A DNA stretch of 64,000 bases, taken from contig NZ_JACHDO010000001.1 of the NCBI RefSeq assembly GCF_014201115.1, forward strand, positions 4,774,001-4,838,000, written 5' to 3'. Position numbers and translations under genes: made by a program. Of this stretch, positions 44,264 to 53,090 are shown piece after piece. The notes beneath the pieces were generated by a model, which was not told the origin of the DNA, did not search any database, and worked only from the letters and a program-made list of their open reading frames with translations. Positions within the stretch are counted from its first letter, which is position 1. Every line of letters begins with the position of its first letter. This stretch comes from Nocardiopsis metallicus (lineage in GTDB: Bacteria; Actinomycetota; Actinomycetes; Streptosporangiales; Streptosporangiaceae).

Positions 44264-44451
44264 ACCGTTCCCTCTGAACCGTGTCTTCTGGACCGGGCCC
44301 CCTGTATCCGGCTCCGCCATGAGCGACCTCCCGTGGACGCTCAGCGGTGCGCGGGCATGATCGGAGGGGTTCCGGTGTTGCACCTGGGGCCGCCCCCCGT
44401 CCCGTGCCAGACGGGCCGCCCTCGTCCTCGTAGCCTGACGGAAGGTCCCGT

Positions 44452-46098
44452 GTGTCCTGCCTGATCGTCCAGTCCGACAAGACGCTCCTGCTCGAGATCG
44501 ACCACGAGCTCGCTCCGGAGTGCCGCCGTTCCATCGCGCCGTTCGCCGAGCTCGAACGCGCCCCCGAACACGTGCACACCTACCGCGTCACCCCGCTGGC
44601 GCTGTGGAACGCGCGCGCCGCCGGGCATGACGCCGAGCAGGTCGTGGACGCCCTCATCCGCTTCTCCAAGTTCCCCGTGCCGCACTCGCTGCTCGTGGAC
44701 ATCGCCGAGACGATGGACCGCTACGGGCGGCTCAAGCTGGTGGGCGACCCGGTGCACGGCCTGGTGCTGGAATCCTCGGACCGCGCGGTCCTGGAGGAGG
44801 TCGTGCGGGCCAAGAAGCTCAAGGGGATGCTCGGCGAACGCCTGGGGGAGGACTCGGTCGCGGTCCACCCCAGCGAGCGCGGCAACCTCAAGCAGGCCCT
44901 GCTGAAGATCGGTTGGCCCGCCGAGGACCTGGCCGGGTACGTCGACGGCGAGGCCCACGAGATCGGCCTGGCCGACGGCGACTGGGAGCTGCGCGGGTAC
45001 CAGCGGGAGGCCGCGGAGAGCTTCCACGCGGGCGGTTCCGGCGTGGTGGTGCTGCCCTGCGGCGCCGGGAAGACGATCGTCGGCGCGGCCGCCATGGCGA
45101 TGACCGGGGCGACCACGCTGATCCTGGTGACCAACACGGTGTCGGTGCACCAGTGGAAGTCCGAGCTGCTCAAGCGGACCTCGCTGACCGAGGACGAGAT
45201 CGGTGAGTACTCGGGGACCAAGAAGGAGATCCGACCGGTCACCATCGCCACCTACCAGGTGATGGCGGCCCGCCGGAAAGGCGTGTACACGCACCTGGAG
45301 CTGTTCGACGCCAAGGACTGGGGCCTGGTGGTCTACGACGAGGTGCACCTGCTGCCCGCGCCCATCTTCCGGATGACCGCCGACCTCCAGGCCCGCCGCC
45401 GCCTGGGACTGACCGCCACCCTGGTCCGCGAGGACGGCCGGGAGGGCGACGTGTTCTCGCTGATCGGGCCCAAGCGCTACGACGCCCCGTGGAAGGACAT
45501 GGAGAACCAGGGGTGGATCGCCCCGGCGGACTGCGTGGAGGTCCGGGTGGACCTGACCGAGTCCGAGCGAATGGCGTACGCGACCGCAGAACCCGAGGAC
45601 AAGTACCGGTTCTGCGCCTCCTCGGAGACCAAGACGACCGTGGTCCAGCAGATCGTGGAGCGCCACCCGCAGGAGCAGGTCCTGGTGATCGGGTCCTACA
45701 TCGACCAGCTCGACGAACTCGGTGAGCGGCTGGGCGCCCCGGTCGTCAAGGGCGAGACCCGGAACAAGGAGCGCGAACGCCTCTTCGACGCCTTCCGCGC
45801 CGGAGAGCTGCGCACTCTGGTGGTCTCCAAGGTCGCCAACTTCTCGATCGACCTCCCCGAGGCCGGAGTGGCGGTCCAGGTGTCCGGCTCCTTCGGTTCG
45901 CGCCAGGAGGAGGCCCAGCGCCTGGGCCGGGTACTGCGCCCGAAGTCCGACGGCCGCACAGCCCGCTTCTACGCGGTGGTCGCCCGGGACACCCTGGACC
46001 AGGACTACGCCGCCCACCGTCAGCGGTTCCTGGCCGAGCAGGGCTACGCGTACAGGATCGCCGACGCGGGCGATCTGCTCGCGGGCGAGGAGATCTGA
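44452..46098 (+). CDS. XPB-type DNA repair helicase
   Basis: 548 aa SF2 helicase from GTG 44452. Walker A is GAGKT at 204-208, the DExH box DEVH at 296-299, and SFGSRQEEAQRLGRVLRPKS holds motif VI. The N-terminal ~180 residues (VPHSLLVDIAETMDRYG, GYVDGEAHEIGLADGDWELR) belong to the XPB family's damage-recognition part, with the GWPAEDLAGYV linker. In bacteria it unwinds DNA in repair with a nuclease partner, which is not in this window. The companion helicase-C/WYL-like gene lies upstream on the same strand. Confidence 0.93.
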   Translation: MSCLIVQSDKTLLLEIDHELAPECRRSIAPFAELERAPEHVHTYRVTPLALWNARAAGHDAEQVVDALIRFSKFPVPHSLLVDIAETMDRYGRLKLVGDPVHGLVLESSDRAVLEEVVRAKKLKGMLGERLGEDSVAVHPSERGNLKQALLKIGWPAEDLAGYVDGEAHEIGLADGDWELRGYQREAAESFHAGGSGVVVLPCGAGKTIVGAAAMAMTGATTLILVTNTVSVHQWKSELLKRTSLTEDEIGEYSGTKKEIRPVTIATYQVMAARRKGVYTHLELFDAKDWGLVVYDEVHLLPAPIFRMTADLQARRRLGLTATLVREDGREGDVFSLIGPKRYDAPWKDMENQGWIAPADCVEVRVDLTESERMAYATAEPEDKYRFCASSETKTTVVQQIVERHPQEQVLVIGSYIDQLDELGERLGAPVVKGETRNKERERLFDAFRAGELRTLVVSKVANFSIDLPEAGVAVQVSGSFGSRQEEAQRLGRVLRPKSDGRTARFYAVVARDTLDQDYAAHRQRFLAEQGYAYRIADAGDLLAGEEI

Positions 46099-46170
46099 GC
46101 CCGGCGGAAGGGCTCACCCGGAGGGGCCCGCGCGGAGTCCAGCGCGATTCGGCGCGAGGGTGAGCCTGGC

Positions 46171-46407
46171 TCAGAACGAGGGCAGGACGCCGATCGAGTA
46201 GGTTCCGGCGGCGATGCCCCAGGCGATGAGGGAGTAGCTGAGGGTCCGGGTGCGCAGCACCCGGTCCCCGCGGACCGAGGGCGCGGCGAAGGCGGCCACC
46301 ATCAGGGCGAGGCCGAGCAGCGCGGGGATCACCGAGGCCAGCGCGAACAGCTGGGACTGGGCGGCGCAAGCGGCGTAACCGGGACTGCCGGGATCACCAC
46401 AGAACAC
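46171..46407 (-). CDS. Small two-TM membrane protein
   Basis: 78 aa from GTG 46407, with GGGGGA 5 nt upstream. Two hydrophobic segments (LFALASVIPALLGLALMVAA and LIAWGIAAGTYSIGVL) with a short basic loop (RGDRVLRTRTL). A short Cys/Gly-rich start (CGDPGSPGYAAC) precedes them. No family recognised. Convergent with XPB and divergent from the oxidase gene. Confidence 0.6.
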   Translation of the reverse strand: MFCGDPGSPGYAACAAQSQLFALASVIPALLGLALMVAAFAAPSVRGDRVLRTRTLSYSLIAWGIAAGTYSIGVLPSF

Positions 46408-46631
46408 GTCGTCCCCCGATCGGATCGTTCATGCGGTCGTACTCCTCTGACCGTACCGTTTCGGCGGGGCCGGATCGTCGTCGGCTCCGACCAGATCCCG
46501 TACGGGCTCCCACTTCCGGGCCGGACCGAGCCGAATTCTGATTTTCAGTGACCCAGGACACTCCCAGGGGTTTACACCAAGCCATTCCGTGTCCAATCAT
46601 GGGGATCGGCCCACCCTACGGAGGTACCCCC

Positions 46632-47606
46632 ATGACCGAGGCCCCGGCCACCGAGTACCGCACCGGCTTCCACTCACTCCGAGGCGGCGGACTGAACTGG
46701 GACTCGCTCCCGCTCAAGCTGTTCGGCAAGGGCAACGCGAAGTTCTGGAACCCCGCCGACATCGACCTCAGTCAGGACGCCGAGGACTGGAAGGGGCTCG
46801 ACGAGGCCGCACGGACCCGCATCCTGCGGCTGTGCGCGTTGTTCGTGGCGGGCGAGGAGGCGGTCACCGAGGACCTCCAGCCCTTCCTGCGCGCCATGGC
46901 CGCCGAGGGCCGCCTGGGAGACGAGATGTACCTGACCCAGTTCGCCTTCGAGGAGGCCAAGCACGTCCAGGCCTTCCGGCTGTGGCTCGACGCCATCGGG
47001 GTCCGGGACGACCTCCACGGGTTCGTGACCAACAACCCCGCCTACCGCGCCCTGTTCTACGAGGAGCTCCCCGGTTCGCTACAGGCCCTGCTGGAGGACC
47101 CCAGTCCCCGCAACCAAGTGCGCGCCTCGGTCACCTACAACCACATCATCGAGGGTTCCCTGGCGCTGACCGGCTACTACGCCTGGAACCACGTGTGCAC
47201 CGTGCGCGACATCTTCCCCGGCATGCGCCAGATCATCCGGCGGATCGGGGACGACGAGCGCCGCCACATGGCCTGGGGCACCTTCACCTGCCGCCGCCAC
47301 GTGGCCGCCGACGACCGCAACTGGGACGTGGTGAGCGAGCGCCTCAACGAACTGCTCCCCCACGTGATGGGCACCGTCGAGCGCAGCGACACCCCCTCGG
47401 ACGACCCGGCCGCGCAGCGCTACGAACTCCCGCCGGGGGCGCTTCTGGACTACGCGAGCGACCGCGCCCTACGGCGGCTGGGCGCCATCGAGTCCGCCCG
47501 CGGGGTACCGCTCCGCCAGATCGACCTGGACGCCTCACCGGAGGAACTGGAGGAGCGGTTCGGCGCTGAGGACCGCGCGGCCATGGCCGAGCTGGAACGA
47601 CACTGA
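46632..47606 (+). CDS. R2-like ligand-binding oxidase (R2lox)
   Basis: 324 aa with GGAGG upstream of ATG 46632. It is a ferritin-fold protein of the R2lox group with a Mn/Fe centre. Ligands are Glu75, Glu108 and His111 (FEEAKH), Glu174 (NHIIEG), and Glu209/His212 (DDERRH). Val78 and Tyr169, which form the ether cross-link in characterised members, are at the expected positions. Its physiological substrate is unknown; a fatty-acid-like ligand is bound in studied enzymes. A GC-rich hairpin terminator follows directly. Confidence 0.93.
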   Translation: MTEAPATEYRTGFHSLRGGGLNWDSLPLKLFGKGNAKFWNPADIDLSQDAEDWKGLDEAARTRILRLCALFVAGEEAVTEDLQPFLRAMAAEGRLGDEMYLTQFAFEEAKHVQAFRLWLDAIGVRDDLHGFVTNNPAYRALFYEELPGSLQALLEDPSPRNQVRASVTYNHIIEGSLALTGYYAWNHVCTVRDIFPGMRQIIRRIGDDERRHMAWGTFTCRRHVAADDRNWDVVSERLNELLPHVMGTVERSDTPSDDPAAQRYELPPGALLDYASDRALRRLGAIESARGVPLRQIDLDASPEELEERFGAEDRAAMAELERH

Positions 47607-47607
47607 A

Positions 47608-47648
47608 CCGGCCCCTTCCCCACGCGCCGGAGCGCGGGGAGGGGCCGG
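47608..47648 (+). terminator. Terminator after the R2lox gene
   Basis: CCGGCCCCTTCCCC pairs, with one bulged base, with GGGGAGGGGCCGG, starting 2 bp after the R2lox stop codon. It lies between convergent genes. Confidence 0.7.
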
Positions 47649-47728
47649 GAAGACCGCGTACGACGGAAGGAAGCCCAACCCGGCCAGCGCCCGGACGCAC
47701 GGGCATCCGGGCTCACGGGCTCACGGGC

Positions 47729-48850
47729 TCACACGGCGAAGCGCAGGATCGCCGCAGCCGCCGTTTCGCCGGGGATCTCCGGCGCACGCACCGCCAGCAC
47801 CCGGGCCCCCGTCCGCAGGGCCCGGCGAGCGATCTCGTCGACGACACCGTAACCGTGGGCGTCGCCTCGGTCGTGGAAGGAGACGGCACCCGTCTCCTCG
47901 TCGACCAGGCCGGGTACGACCTCGTCGATGTCGACCAACAGGGTGTCGATCGCGCCGAAGGTGGCGGCCCTGGCCACATCGCTCAGGTCGGTCGCGGTGA
48001 GGCCGCGCGACTCGTGCTCCTCCAAGCGTTCGCGCTGCCTGGCCAGTTCGACCCGGTAGAGCTCGTCGAGGACGGTACGGGCCTCCCCGGCCAGTTCCGC
48101 GTCGGAGACGTTCTCCGGGTTCCCGTCGATCCCGGGAGCCGCGAGGTGGACGTAACTGTTCACCGAACGGTAGATACCGGCCAGCGGCTCCGTCGCAGCC
48201 AGGATCAGCGGGACACCGCTGCCGGACAGGACGGGCCTCACCGCGCGGTCCACCGCCCGCGCGTACTGGTGCAGGCGCACCTTGCGCCCCTCCGACCCCT
48301 GAATCCTTCCCGAGGGCGAACGGCCGCTGATCGAGGACAGGCCGACGGCGCTCGCGGCGTCCTCCGGCAGGTCGGAAACGCTCACCTCGAAGGGATCGGC
48401 GTCGGGACTCACCTCGACCAGGCGCACCGAGTTCTGGGCCAGGGCCAGCACGAAGGCCGCCTGGGGGAAGGTCACGGAGCGCAACAGCGGTTTGACGAAG
48501 AAGCGGTCGGACACCTGCACCGAGGCGGTCAGCCTGTTCGGCAACCGGAAGGTGCGGATCTCCTCGGGGGTCAGGAAGACCACCAGGCTGTTGGAGAGGT
48601 AGGGCCAGAACGCCTCGTCGTCGGCGAGCTCCTCGCCGAGTTCCCTCAGGGCCTGGACGTCCTCCTTGCCATGGCCCGCTTCCTCGAGCTCGCCCACCGC
48701 CTGGGACAGGGCGTTCCTGAACTCGATCCGGACAGCCTCCGAGTCCTGCGTCAGGGGGACCGTGGGAAAGTACAGGGAAACACTGGCCGGATGCCGGGCG
48801 GAGGCGATCCTCTCGATCTCCTCGGCCGTGGGAATGTCGTTGTGCAGCAT
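47729..48850 (-). CDS. baeRF-family (family 11-like) protein
   Basis: 373 aa from ATG 48850. It has the N-terminal IASARHPASVSLYFPTVPLT, the central LPNRLTASVQVSDRFFVKPL and FPQAAFVLALAQNSVRLVEV, and the release-factor-like C-terminus AATFGAIDTLLVDIDEVV with ARVLAVRAPEIPG. The bacterial archaeo-eukaryotic release factor families are thought to act on ribosomes or stress responses. No GGQ-type peptide-release motif is evident. Convergent with R2lox and separated from the LURP-like gene by 120 bp. Confidence 0.8.
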   Translation of the reverse strand: MLHNDIPTAEEIERIASARHPASVSLYFPTVPLTQDSEAVRIEFRNALSQAVGELEEAGHGKEDVQALRELGEELADDEAFWPYLSNSLVVFLTPEEIRTFRLPNRLTASVQVSDRFFVKPLLRSVTFPQAAFVLALAQNSVRLVEVSPDADPFEVSVSDLPEDAASAVGLSSISGRSPSGRIQGSEGRKVRLHQYARAVDRAVRPVLSGSGVPLILAATEPLAGIYRSVNSYVHLAAPGIDGNPENVSDAELAGEARTVLDELYRVELARQRERLEEHESRGLTATDLSDVARAATFGAIDTLLVDIDEVVPGLVDEETGAVSFHDRGDAHGYGVVDEIARRALRTGARVLAVRAPEIPGETAAAAILRFAV

Positions 48851-48970
48851 AAGACCGCCCTACCCAAAGGGCGGTCGTTCCATGAGCGATCGTCCGTGAA
48901 CTCTCCTCGAAACCGCCTCACACCGGTCAGCGGCCGACCCGGTCCGCGGGGACGCGGACCACGGCACCGT

Positions 48971-49558
48971 TCACCTGCCCTCGCGCAGCACCAGGTCGAT
49001 CGTGATCGCGGAGGCCACCACCAGGGTGCGCAGCGGTTCGGGCAGGGCCGGGTAACGGTGGTGCAGCGCGTAGCTGTCCGCCGAGGTGAACAGCTCGCCC
49101 AGGTCGGGCAGCCGACGGTCGACCCGGGCGACCTCGTGCGCGTTGTGGTCGCAGATCCGGAAGTCCAGGCCGATGAAGTCGCCCTCGATCGTGCCGACCT
49201 GACGCTTCCACGCGTCCAGCAGCGTGAACTTCGACCCGAAGAACTTCAGGTCCTGCTCGATCGTGCCCACCGGCTGACCGCTGGGCAGGTTCACGCTGGT
49301 GGTCGCGGTCATCCAGGACCAGTGCTTCTGGACGGCGAGCCGCTGGTGCCCGTACAGGTCCGTGACGTGCACACGGCGCTCGAAACCACCCGTGCTCTTG
49401 GCCAGGTGCCGCAGCACCTGCATGCCCCCGTCCGCACCCTGCTCCCGCGCCCAGGCGATCTGCCGGCCGTGCGGATCGAAGACCTCGTAGTCGGAGACGT
49501 CGCGCATGAAGCGCTTGGGCTGACGTATCAGGAGGGGGTTGGCGGCGAAGATATCCAT
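48971..49558 (-). CDS. LURP-one-related/scramblase-like protein
   Basis: 195 aa. The sequence consists of short beta strands: NPLLIRQPKRFMRDVSDYEV, YEVFDPHGRQIAWAREQ, LDFRICDHNAHEVARVDRRL, then the hydrophobic LRTLVVASAITIDLVLREGR at the C-terminus. This is the pattern of the tubby-like LURP-one/scramblase family. Biochemical role unknown. An IS701-type element lies 15 bp upstream of the start, so its promoter may be displaced. Confidence 0.75.
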   Translation of the reverse strand: MDIFAANPLLIRQPKRFMRDVSDYEVFDPHGRQIAWAREQGADGGMQVLRHLAKSTGGFERRVHVTDLYGHQRLAVQKHWSWMTATTSVNLPSGQPVGTIEQDLKFFGSKFTLLDAWKRQVGTIEGDFIGLDFRICDHNAHEVARVDRRLPDLGELFTSADSYALHHRYPALPEPLRTLVVASAITIDLVLREGR

Positions 49559-49573
49559 GGGGAGCGATCCTAG

Positions 49574-51152
49574 CTTGGCGTTTAACCTCGAGCCCGTGAC
49601 CGGATACCGTCCCGGTCACGGGCTTCGTTGTTTCCCGGACAGCACAACGGCCTTCGCGTGATCATGTGCTTCAACCACGAACACACCTGATCACAACGAA
49701 GGCCGTCACCATGAGTCTGCTGCACCAGCACACCCCTGTCGAGCCACTGTCGACATTGGCCCGATTCCGCTCCCAGTTCCACGCCTGCCTGACCACACGT
49801 GCTGACGCCCTCTTCGAGGTCTGCGAAGCCCTGGTCAGCACCCCGACCCCCGTGCGCCACCTGGCACAACTCTCCCTGGAGCCCGAACACCACCGCGGCC
49901 ACGGCTCGGCCTACGCCGCCCTGGCCCACGGAAGCATCGACACCACCCAACTGCGATCGATCCTGGCCTCGCTGCCCCTGCCCCGCTTCCACGGGCGCAT
50001 CGTGTTGGCCTGCGATGTCTCCCCCTGGCTGCGCCCGGACGCCTGGACCAGCCCTGACCGGGCCTGGTGCCACACCTACGGGCGCGGCACCGGCCAGGCC
50101 GAGATGGTCCCGGGCTGGCCCTACTCCATGATCGTCGCACTGGAAGAGGGCTCCACCTCCTGGACCGCGCCCCTGGACCTGCGCCGCCTGCACAGTGACG
50201 AGGACCCCACCACCGTCACCGCCCACCAAGTCCGCCAGCTGATCGCCCGATTGATCAGGGCTGAACACCACCAGCAGGGCGATCCCGACATTGTGGTGGT
50301 GGTTGACGCGGGCTATGACAGTCCTCGTCTGGCCTATCTGCTCGCTGATCTGCCCGTTCAGGTGGTGGGCCGGTTGCCCTCCAACCGGGTGCTCTACGGC
50401 CCAGCCGAGCACCGACCGATCTCAGCCAACGGGCGCCCGCCCAAACACGGGGCTGCCCTACGGATGGCCGCCCCCGATACCTGGCCCGAGCCGGAGACGG
50501 TGACCACCGCTGCCACCCGCCGCTACGGCAGTGCCACCGCGCGCTCCTGGGATCGGATGCATCCCCGGCTGACCCACCGCTCAGCCTGGGCCGAGCACCC
50601 CGGTGAGCTACCGGTGATCGAGGGCACCCTGGTGTTGTTGCAGGTGCAGGCTTTGCCCTCGCGGCGCGATCCCAAACCGTTGTGGTTGTGGTCCTCAGCC
50701 ACCGGCATGCGCTCAGAGCAGGTCAGTCAGATGTGGTGGGCTTATTTGCGCCGGTTCGACATCGAGCACACCTTCCGCTTCCTCAAACAGTCGTTGGGGT
50801 GGAACGCACCCCGGCTACGGGACCCGCGATCGGCGGACCGGTGGTCCTGGCTGGTCGTGGTGGCCTATACCCAGCTACGTCTGGCCCGGTTGTTGGCGCG
50901 TCAGGTCAGATTGCCCTGGCATCGGCTGGTGGAAGCGGACCGGATGAGTCCGGCGCGGGTGCGTCGGGGGTTTCGGTACATTCGCGCTGACCTGCCGGTG
51001 TGTGTGGGTGCACCGAAATCCTGCGGGCCTGGTCCGGGGCGTCCGGTGGGGAGCCAGAACAAGCGTCCAGCTCCCCGATACGGGGTTCCCAAGAAGAACA
51101 AAACGGGCACTACGGGGCACCCCGGAGCCAAGCAAGCAGGTTAAACGCCAAG
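49574..51152 (+). mobile_element. IS701-type insertion sequence (1579 bp)
   Basis: Inverted ends CTTGGCGTTTAACCT (49574-49588) and its complement (51138-51152). A 4-bp CTAG duplication flanks it (49570-49573 and 51153-51156), the target type of IS701 elements. The right CTAG supplies the TAG stop of the neighbouring zeta-toxin-like gene, which is not damaged. Confidence 0.88.
49711..51144 (+). CDS. IS701-like DDE transposase
   Basis: 477 aa from ATG 49711 (MSLLHQHTPVEPLSTLARF). Catalytic features are LACDVSPWLRPDA (first Asp), VVVVDAGYDSPRL (second Asp) and RRFDIEHTFRFLKQSLGWN (Glu). The family is common in Streptomyces and Nocardiopsis genomes. Complete length and intact ends suggest a functional element. 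Confidence 0.92.
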   Translation: MSLLHQHTPVEPLSTLARFRSQFHACLTTRADALFEVCEALVSTPTPVRHLAQLSLEPEHHRGHGSAYAALAHGSIDTTQLRSILASLPLPRFHGRIVLACDVSPWLRPDAWTSPDRAWCHTYGRGTGQAEMVPGWPYSMIVALEEGSTSWTAPLDLRRLHSDEDPTTVTAHQVRQLIARLIRAEHHQQGDPDIVVVVDAGYDSPRLAYLLADLPVQVVGRLPSNRVLYGPAEHRPISANGRPPKHGAALRMAAPDTWPEPETVTTAATRRYGSATARSWDRMHPRLTHRSAWAEHPGELPVIEGTLVLLQVQALPSRRDPKPLWLWSSATGMRSEQVSQMWWAYLRRFDIEHTFRFLKQSLGWNAPRLRDPRSADRWSWLVVVAYTQLRLARLLARQVRLPWHRLVEADRMSPARVRRGFRYIRADLPVCVGAPKSCGPGPGRPVGSQNKRPAPRYGVPKKNKTGTTGHPGAKQAG

Positions 51153-52247
51153 CTAGAGAGTGTCCTCCGAGCGCCAGAGCTCGCGTCGGCCCCTCTCGGC
51201 CTCCAGCGCGATCCGGCCGAACGGTTCGGTCCGCCACTCGCCGCCGCGCTGGTGGTTGGCGTAGAGCACCTCCCCCTCCCGCGAGAGCACGTACACCGAG
51301 TCCGCCAGGTGGTGGGTCTCCAGGAACTCGACCGTGTTCGGCACGCCCAGGTAGAAGCGGTCGTGGTGGATCTCCGGCAGCCAGCGGCCGAACCCCTGGT
51401 CGCGGGTGGCGCGCTCGTGGCGGTCGAAGACCGAGAAACGGCTGTTCGAGGTGTGCGTGGCCACGAAGGCCACCTCCACCCGGTACCCGGCCTCCTTGAA
51501 GCCCAGGACCCAGGAGGCCGCCCAGTCCGCGCGGCCCAGCGGGTGGCTGCACACCGCGTCGTAGCGGCCCCGCCGCACGTGCTCCATGGCCAGCCCGTGC
51601 AAGCCGCCGACCTGCTTGGACACCTCGGTGGAGGCGACCCGGTCGTCCGCGCTCATGGACCACTCGTAGTCGGGGGACAGACGCAGCAGGTCGTCGCCGT
51701 CGTAGCTGACCGTCCCCTCGGGCAGGACCGGCAGGACCAGCCGCTGGAGGGTGGACTTGCCGGAACCGGGCTGGCCGCCGAAGAGCAGCAGCCGGGGCCG
51801 TTCGCGCGGGATGCCGGTGAGCCGGTCGCGCAGGGCCAGGCCGAACAGCGCGTTCAGGTCGGCCTCGGAGAGCTCGCGCCCCAGGTCCTGCGGGCTGGCC
51901 CCGGCGGGAGGGCGCACCGGGTCGGCACGGAGCTCGTCGATGATCCCGGGCAGCGCGCCGTTGGCCCGGGCGATGTCGTCGGGGGTGAGGTAGGGCAGTC
52001 GCGCCTCCTCGACCAGCAGGAGGGCGGCGCGCTCCAGCAGCGACGGATCCTTGTCCCGGCGGGCCAGGCAGGCACCGATCGCGGCACTGTAGAGGTTGTA
52101 GGCGCGTTCGCGGGCCTCACGCTGTTCGGCGGTCTGCGGCGGGATGCCACCGCTGGAGCTCTCCGCGAGAAGGGGCCGGACCCCCGCGTCGGTGCTCTCG
52201 GCGGAGGGGTCGGGGCCCAGGCCCGGTTCGGTTCCGGAGGATGTCAT
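51153..52247 (-). CDS. Zeta-toxin-like kinase
   Basis: 364 aa. The kinase core has Walker A GGQPGSGKST (157-166), followed by VSYDGDDLLRLSPDYE and a long helical insertion, as in zeta toxins that phosphorylate UDP-N-acetylglucosamine. The N-terminal ~150 residues are an additional helical region, longer than in the Streptococcus toxin. No epsilon antitoxin gene is next to it. The IS701-type insertion leaves its stop codon intact. Toxin or housekeeping function cannot be decided from sequence. Confidence 0.82.
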   Translation of the reverse strand: MTSSGTEPGLGPDPSAESTDAGVRPLLAESSSGGIPPQTAEQREARERAYNLYSAAIGACLARRDKDPSLLERAALLLVEEARLPYLTPDDIARANGALPGIIDELRADPVRPPAGASPQDLGRELSEADLNALFGLALRDRLTGIPRERPRLLLFGGQPGSGKSTLQRLVLPVLPEGTVSYDGDDLLRLSPDYEWSMSADDRVASTEVSKQVGGLHGLAMEHVRRGRYDAVCSHPLGRADWAASWVLGFKEAGYRVEVAFVATHTSNSRFSVFDRHERATRDQGFGRWLPEIHHDRFYLGVPNTVEFLETHHLADSVYVLSREGEVLYANHQRGGEWRTEPFGRIALEAERGRRELWRSEDTL

Positions 52248-52382
52248 GTTCGTCCGCTCTCGCCGTGGCCCGGCCAGGGACGCTGGGCCGTAGGTGTACG
52301 CAACCGGTCGACAGAAGGCTAGTAGCTCGGATCACTGACGGTCAGCGGTACGCGTCGGTACGGGGCGGCCTAAAGTGGCCAC

Positions 52383-52820
52383 ATGTCACCGAACCCTCCG
52401 CCTGCGCCTTCCCCCTCCTCCCCCGCCGTGATCGAGGCCCTCGCCTGGGTCCACGTGCGCGAGGGCCGCCTGCTGTGTGTGCTCCCCGAGGGCAAGGACC
52501 GGCTGTACATCCCCGGCGGCAAGCGCGAGCCGGGCGAGAGCGACGAACAGGCGGTGGCCCGCGAGACCCTGGAGGAGGTCAGCGTGGTACTGCGCCCGGG
52601 GACCTTCCACCAGGTCGCGGTGATCGACCAGGAAGCGCACGGGCAGGCCCCGGGCACCCGGGTGCGGCTGCTCTGCTACGGCGCCGAGCACGACGGGGAG
52701 ATCGTGCCCGACAACGAGATCCTGGAGACCGCGTGGATCTCCTACGCCGAACGAGAGCGGTGCGCCCCGGCGATCCAGGACCTGGTCGAGCTCCTGCACG
52801 TCCGGGGGCAGCTGACCTGA
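52383..52820 (+). CDS. Nudix hydrolase
   Basis: 145 aa with a Nudix box GGKREPGESDEQAVARETLEE (residues about 43-63) ending EEVSV rather than the usual EExG-hydrophobic, which still supplies the metal-binding Glu residues. It should cleave a nucleoside diphosphate linked to another moiety. The flanking sequence LYIPGG before the box and EILETAWISY at the C-terminus fit the family. Substrate unknown. Divergent from the zeta-toxin gene. Confidence 0.87.
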   Translation: MSPNPPPAPSPSSPAVIEALAWVHVREGRLLCVLPEGKDRLYIPGGKREPGESDEQAVARETLEEVSVVLRPGTFHQVAVIDQEAHGQAPGTRVRLLCYGAEHDGEIVPDNEILETAWISYAERERCAPAIQDLVELLHVRGQLT

Positions 52821-53090
52821 AAGCCCCCCGTCAGTGCCCGAGAAAACCCTGAGTCCTGCCCGGCACCCGGCCGGGCACGACTTTCCAACATCTGCGGGCC
52901 ACTCTTTTCTCGGACCTTCCAGACGCCTTCCACGGAGTGCTCCCGCACTGTTCCCGGGGCTCTCCAGCGCCCCCTCAGACTCCCGTGACGGCGCTTGCGG
53001 CGGCCCTCCCCCGAACCGGGAACCCCTGCCGCGCAGGCCCTGGGAAAAGCAGTGGTCTCCACCGGGTTCCCTGGTTAGAGTCCCGGAACT

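Noticed and set aside
47708-47731. Triplicated GGGCTCAC run near the baeRF stop
   Set aside because: Simple short tandem repeat with no sign of function.
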